NCBI GenBank assembly: GCA_963576725.1
Contig: OY755241.1
Coordinates: 78,790,003-78,854,002, forward strand
Source of the DNA: Azorinus chamasolen
Lineage: Eukaryota > Mollusca > Bivalvia > Cardiida > Solecurtidae
Length of the DNA: 64,000 bases
Reading direction: 5' to 3'
A program made the translations under genes and the position numbers. A model generated the notes under the pieces. That model was not told the DNA's origin, made no database searches, and saw only the letters and a list, made by a program, of their open reading frames with translations. Below are positions 63,388 through 64,000 of the stretch, in pieces; positions within the stretch are counted from its first letter, which is position 1; every line of letters starts with the position of its first letter.

Positions 63388-63503
63388 GAAATTATCGATT
63401 ACGACTAACGCTGTCAAAGATCTTCCAAAGTATCTCCGTCTCCGAGACTGTTACAATGCAGTCTGCCTAAAGCAGTCTAAAGTTTTGCAGAGGCGTTGAA
63501 AAG
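63388..63503 (+). other. Exon-like segment, possibly non-coding 5' exon
   Basis: Bracketed by a good acceptor (TTCCTTCCTTTGTAG, ending 63387) and a donor (GAAAAG|GTAAAG at 63503/63504). The 116 nt are GC-richer than the flanks. One frame is open from the acceptor (KLSITTNAVKDLPKYLRLRD, then 16 more residues) but ends in TGA before the donor. The others stop sooner. It therefore fits a 5' UTR exon or the last coding codons with a downstream UTR intron. No family recognised. Confidence 0.3.
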
Positions 63504-63577
63504 GTAAAGTATGTTTATTCAAATCACTGATTTGTTTTTCAAGCCAGTGGATAACTATCAACTGCTCACACATAACT

Positions 63578-63794
63578 TTAACCCTTTCCCTCATATAAAC
63601 GTGTTTTCACGCATTTGCAAACAGAGTAGACCCAGGGTCTGCTCTGTTTGCTAATAGAATTTGAAAGATCTGGTTCTTTAGCTTCTTAAATGAGTACAAT
63701 GCTCCACCTTCCACATTTCATTCTAAACGTTTTGTCTATGAATATTCAGTAGGTATTGAAATTAGGAATAAATACAGAACAGGGAAAGGGTTAA
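63578..63794 (+). mobile_element. E-family TTAA-type MITE, palindrome deleted
   Basis: TTAACCCTTTCCCTCATATAAACG to AACAGGGAAAGGGTTAA, both TTAA intact. The centre reads AACAGAGTAGACCCAGGGTCTGCTCTGTTTGC: the middle ATCAGACGGCTCC palindrome is cleanly missing, leaving the base of the stem. 217 bp against about 240 for full copies. Confidence 0.9.
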
Positions 63795-64000
63795 GTCAGT
63801 TAGACGGTCAAAGACTGTTAGATGGACGATTCAGGTATAGGATAGTAATAAACCTAATAGGAGGATCTGCATGGCCCACTTGGGGGTGTTTGCTAGATAT
63901 CTAAATCAATGTTTTGACCTTGGTCTTGATCTTGATCTTATACAGTGTTACGTCTTTCGACACTTGTTCACCGCGCATGCGTCATAAGATTTTACATATC
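63795..64000. other. Window end, nothing recognised
   Basis: Short unassigned stretch with a CTTGATCTTGATCTT run near 63926. No gene seen. Confidence 0.35.

Overview
This is a 64 kb piece of AT-rich eukaryotic nuclear DNA with very few genes and a very dense load of non-autonomous repeats. The repeat types point to a bivalve mollusc or a close relative. They include long elements starting TTTTTAGCTCACC with an internal array of about 155 bp repeats, TTAA-flanked elements with CCCTTTCCC ends, and SINE tails of the form GACGTTAAACCAACTCACTCACTC. I recognise these styles from general knowledge and could not run a search, so the species is not assigned.

Genes. The only convincing coding piece is a terminal exon at 7335-7586 (+): 83 residues after a strong T-tract acceptor, family not recognised. 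Weaker exon candidates are a Cys-rich, TSP1-like exon at 41426-41579 (-), a segment at 43.6 kb that is exon-like on both strands, an ORF inside a repeated block at 53.8-54.07 kb, and two possible 5' exons ending at 38451 and 63503. No transposase, reverse transcriptase or helicase ORF is visible, so all mobile DNA here depends on factors encoded elsewhere. No rRNA gene, functional tRNA gene or CRISPR array was seen.

Layer 1: long array-bearing elements. Four families (named here A, B, C, D) and a short fifth (U) are almost unrelated in sequence but share one plan: TTTTTA start, 5' hairpin, GTCC-rich tract, tandem array of 150-170 bp units, inverted copy of the 5' subterminal motif, a 12-18 nt hairpin, and a CTCTTGT end. 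The plan matches what is known of Helentron-derived HINE elements and bivalve 'pearl' elements. A copies lie at 1-925, 3763-5745, 7071-7271, 13903-16609, 17932-18646, 19937-20350, 23605 onward, 28235-29693, 30817-31025 and 33462-34487. B lies at 3235-5875 and 26661-29832, C at 8261-10503, D at 11761-13022 and U at 46842-47110 and 49334-49520.

Layer 2: small TTAA-flanked inverted-repeat elements (families E, F, G, H, L, S), about 200-290 bp, with ends TTAACCCTT...AAGGGTTAA and often a long central palindrome. TTAA duplication is supported by a paralogous empty site (39.3-39.9 kb) and by nested insertions (49.74 kb, 51.92 kb). This fits piggyBac-type MITEs. Many are chimeric or tandemly amplified, as in the 47.6-49.0 kb array and the 53.0-57.3 kb higher-order array.

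Layer 3: TA-flanked elements with ends TACAGTAAAACCCCTCTAA (families I, J), probably pogo/Tigger-like MITEs; hairpins (K, P); a 183 bp element R with 6 bp target duplications; a 237 bp MITE (M1) carrying three telomere-type GGGTTA units; SINE-like elements; and several minisatellites and one microsatellite.

The window reads as a gene-poor landing zone built by nested insertion, local tandem amplification and segmental duplication (16.6 with 23.1 kb; 45.6 with 54.4 kb). Element boundaries are given to within a few bases where ends are sharp and to tens of bases where they are degraded.
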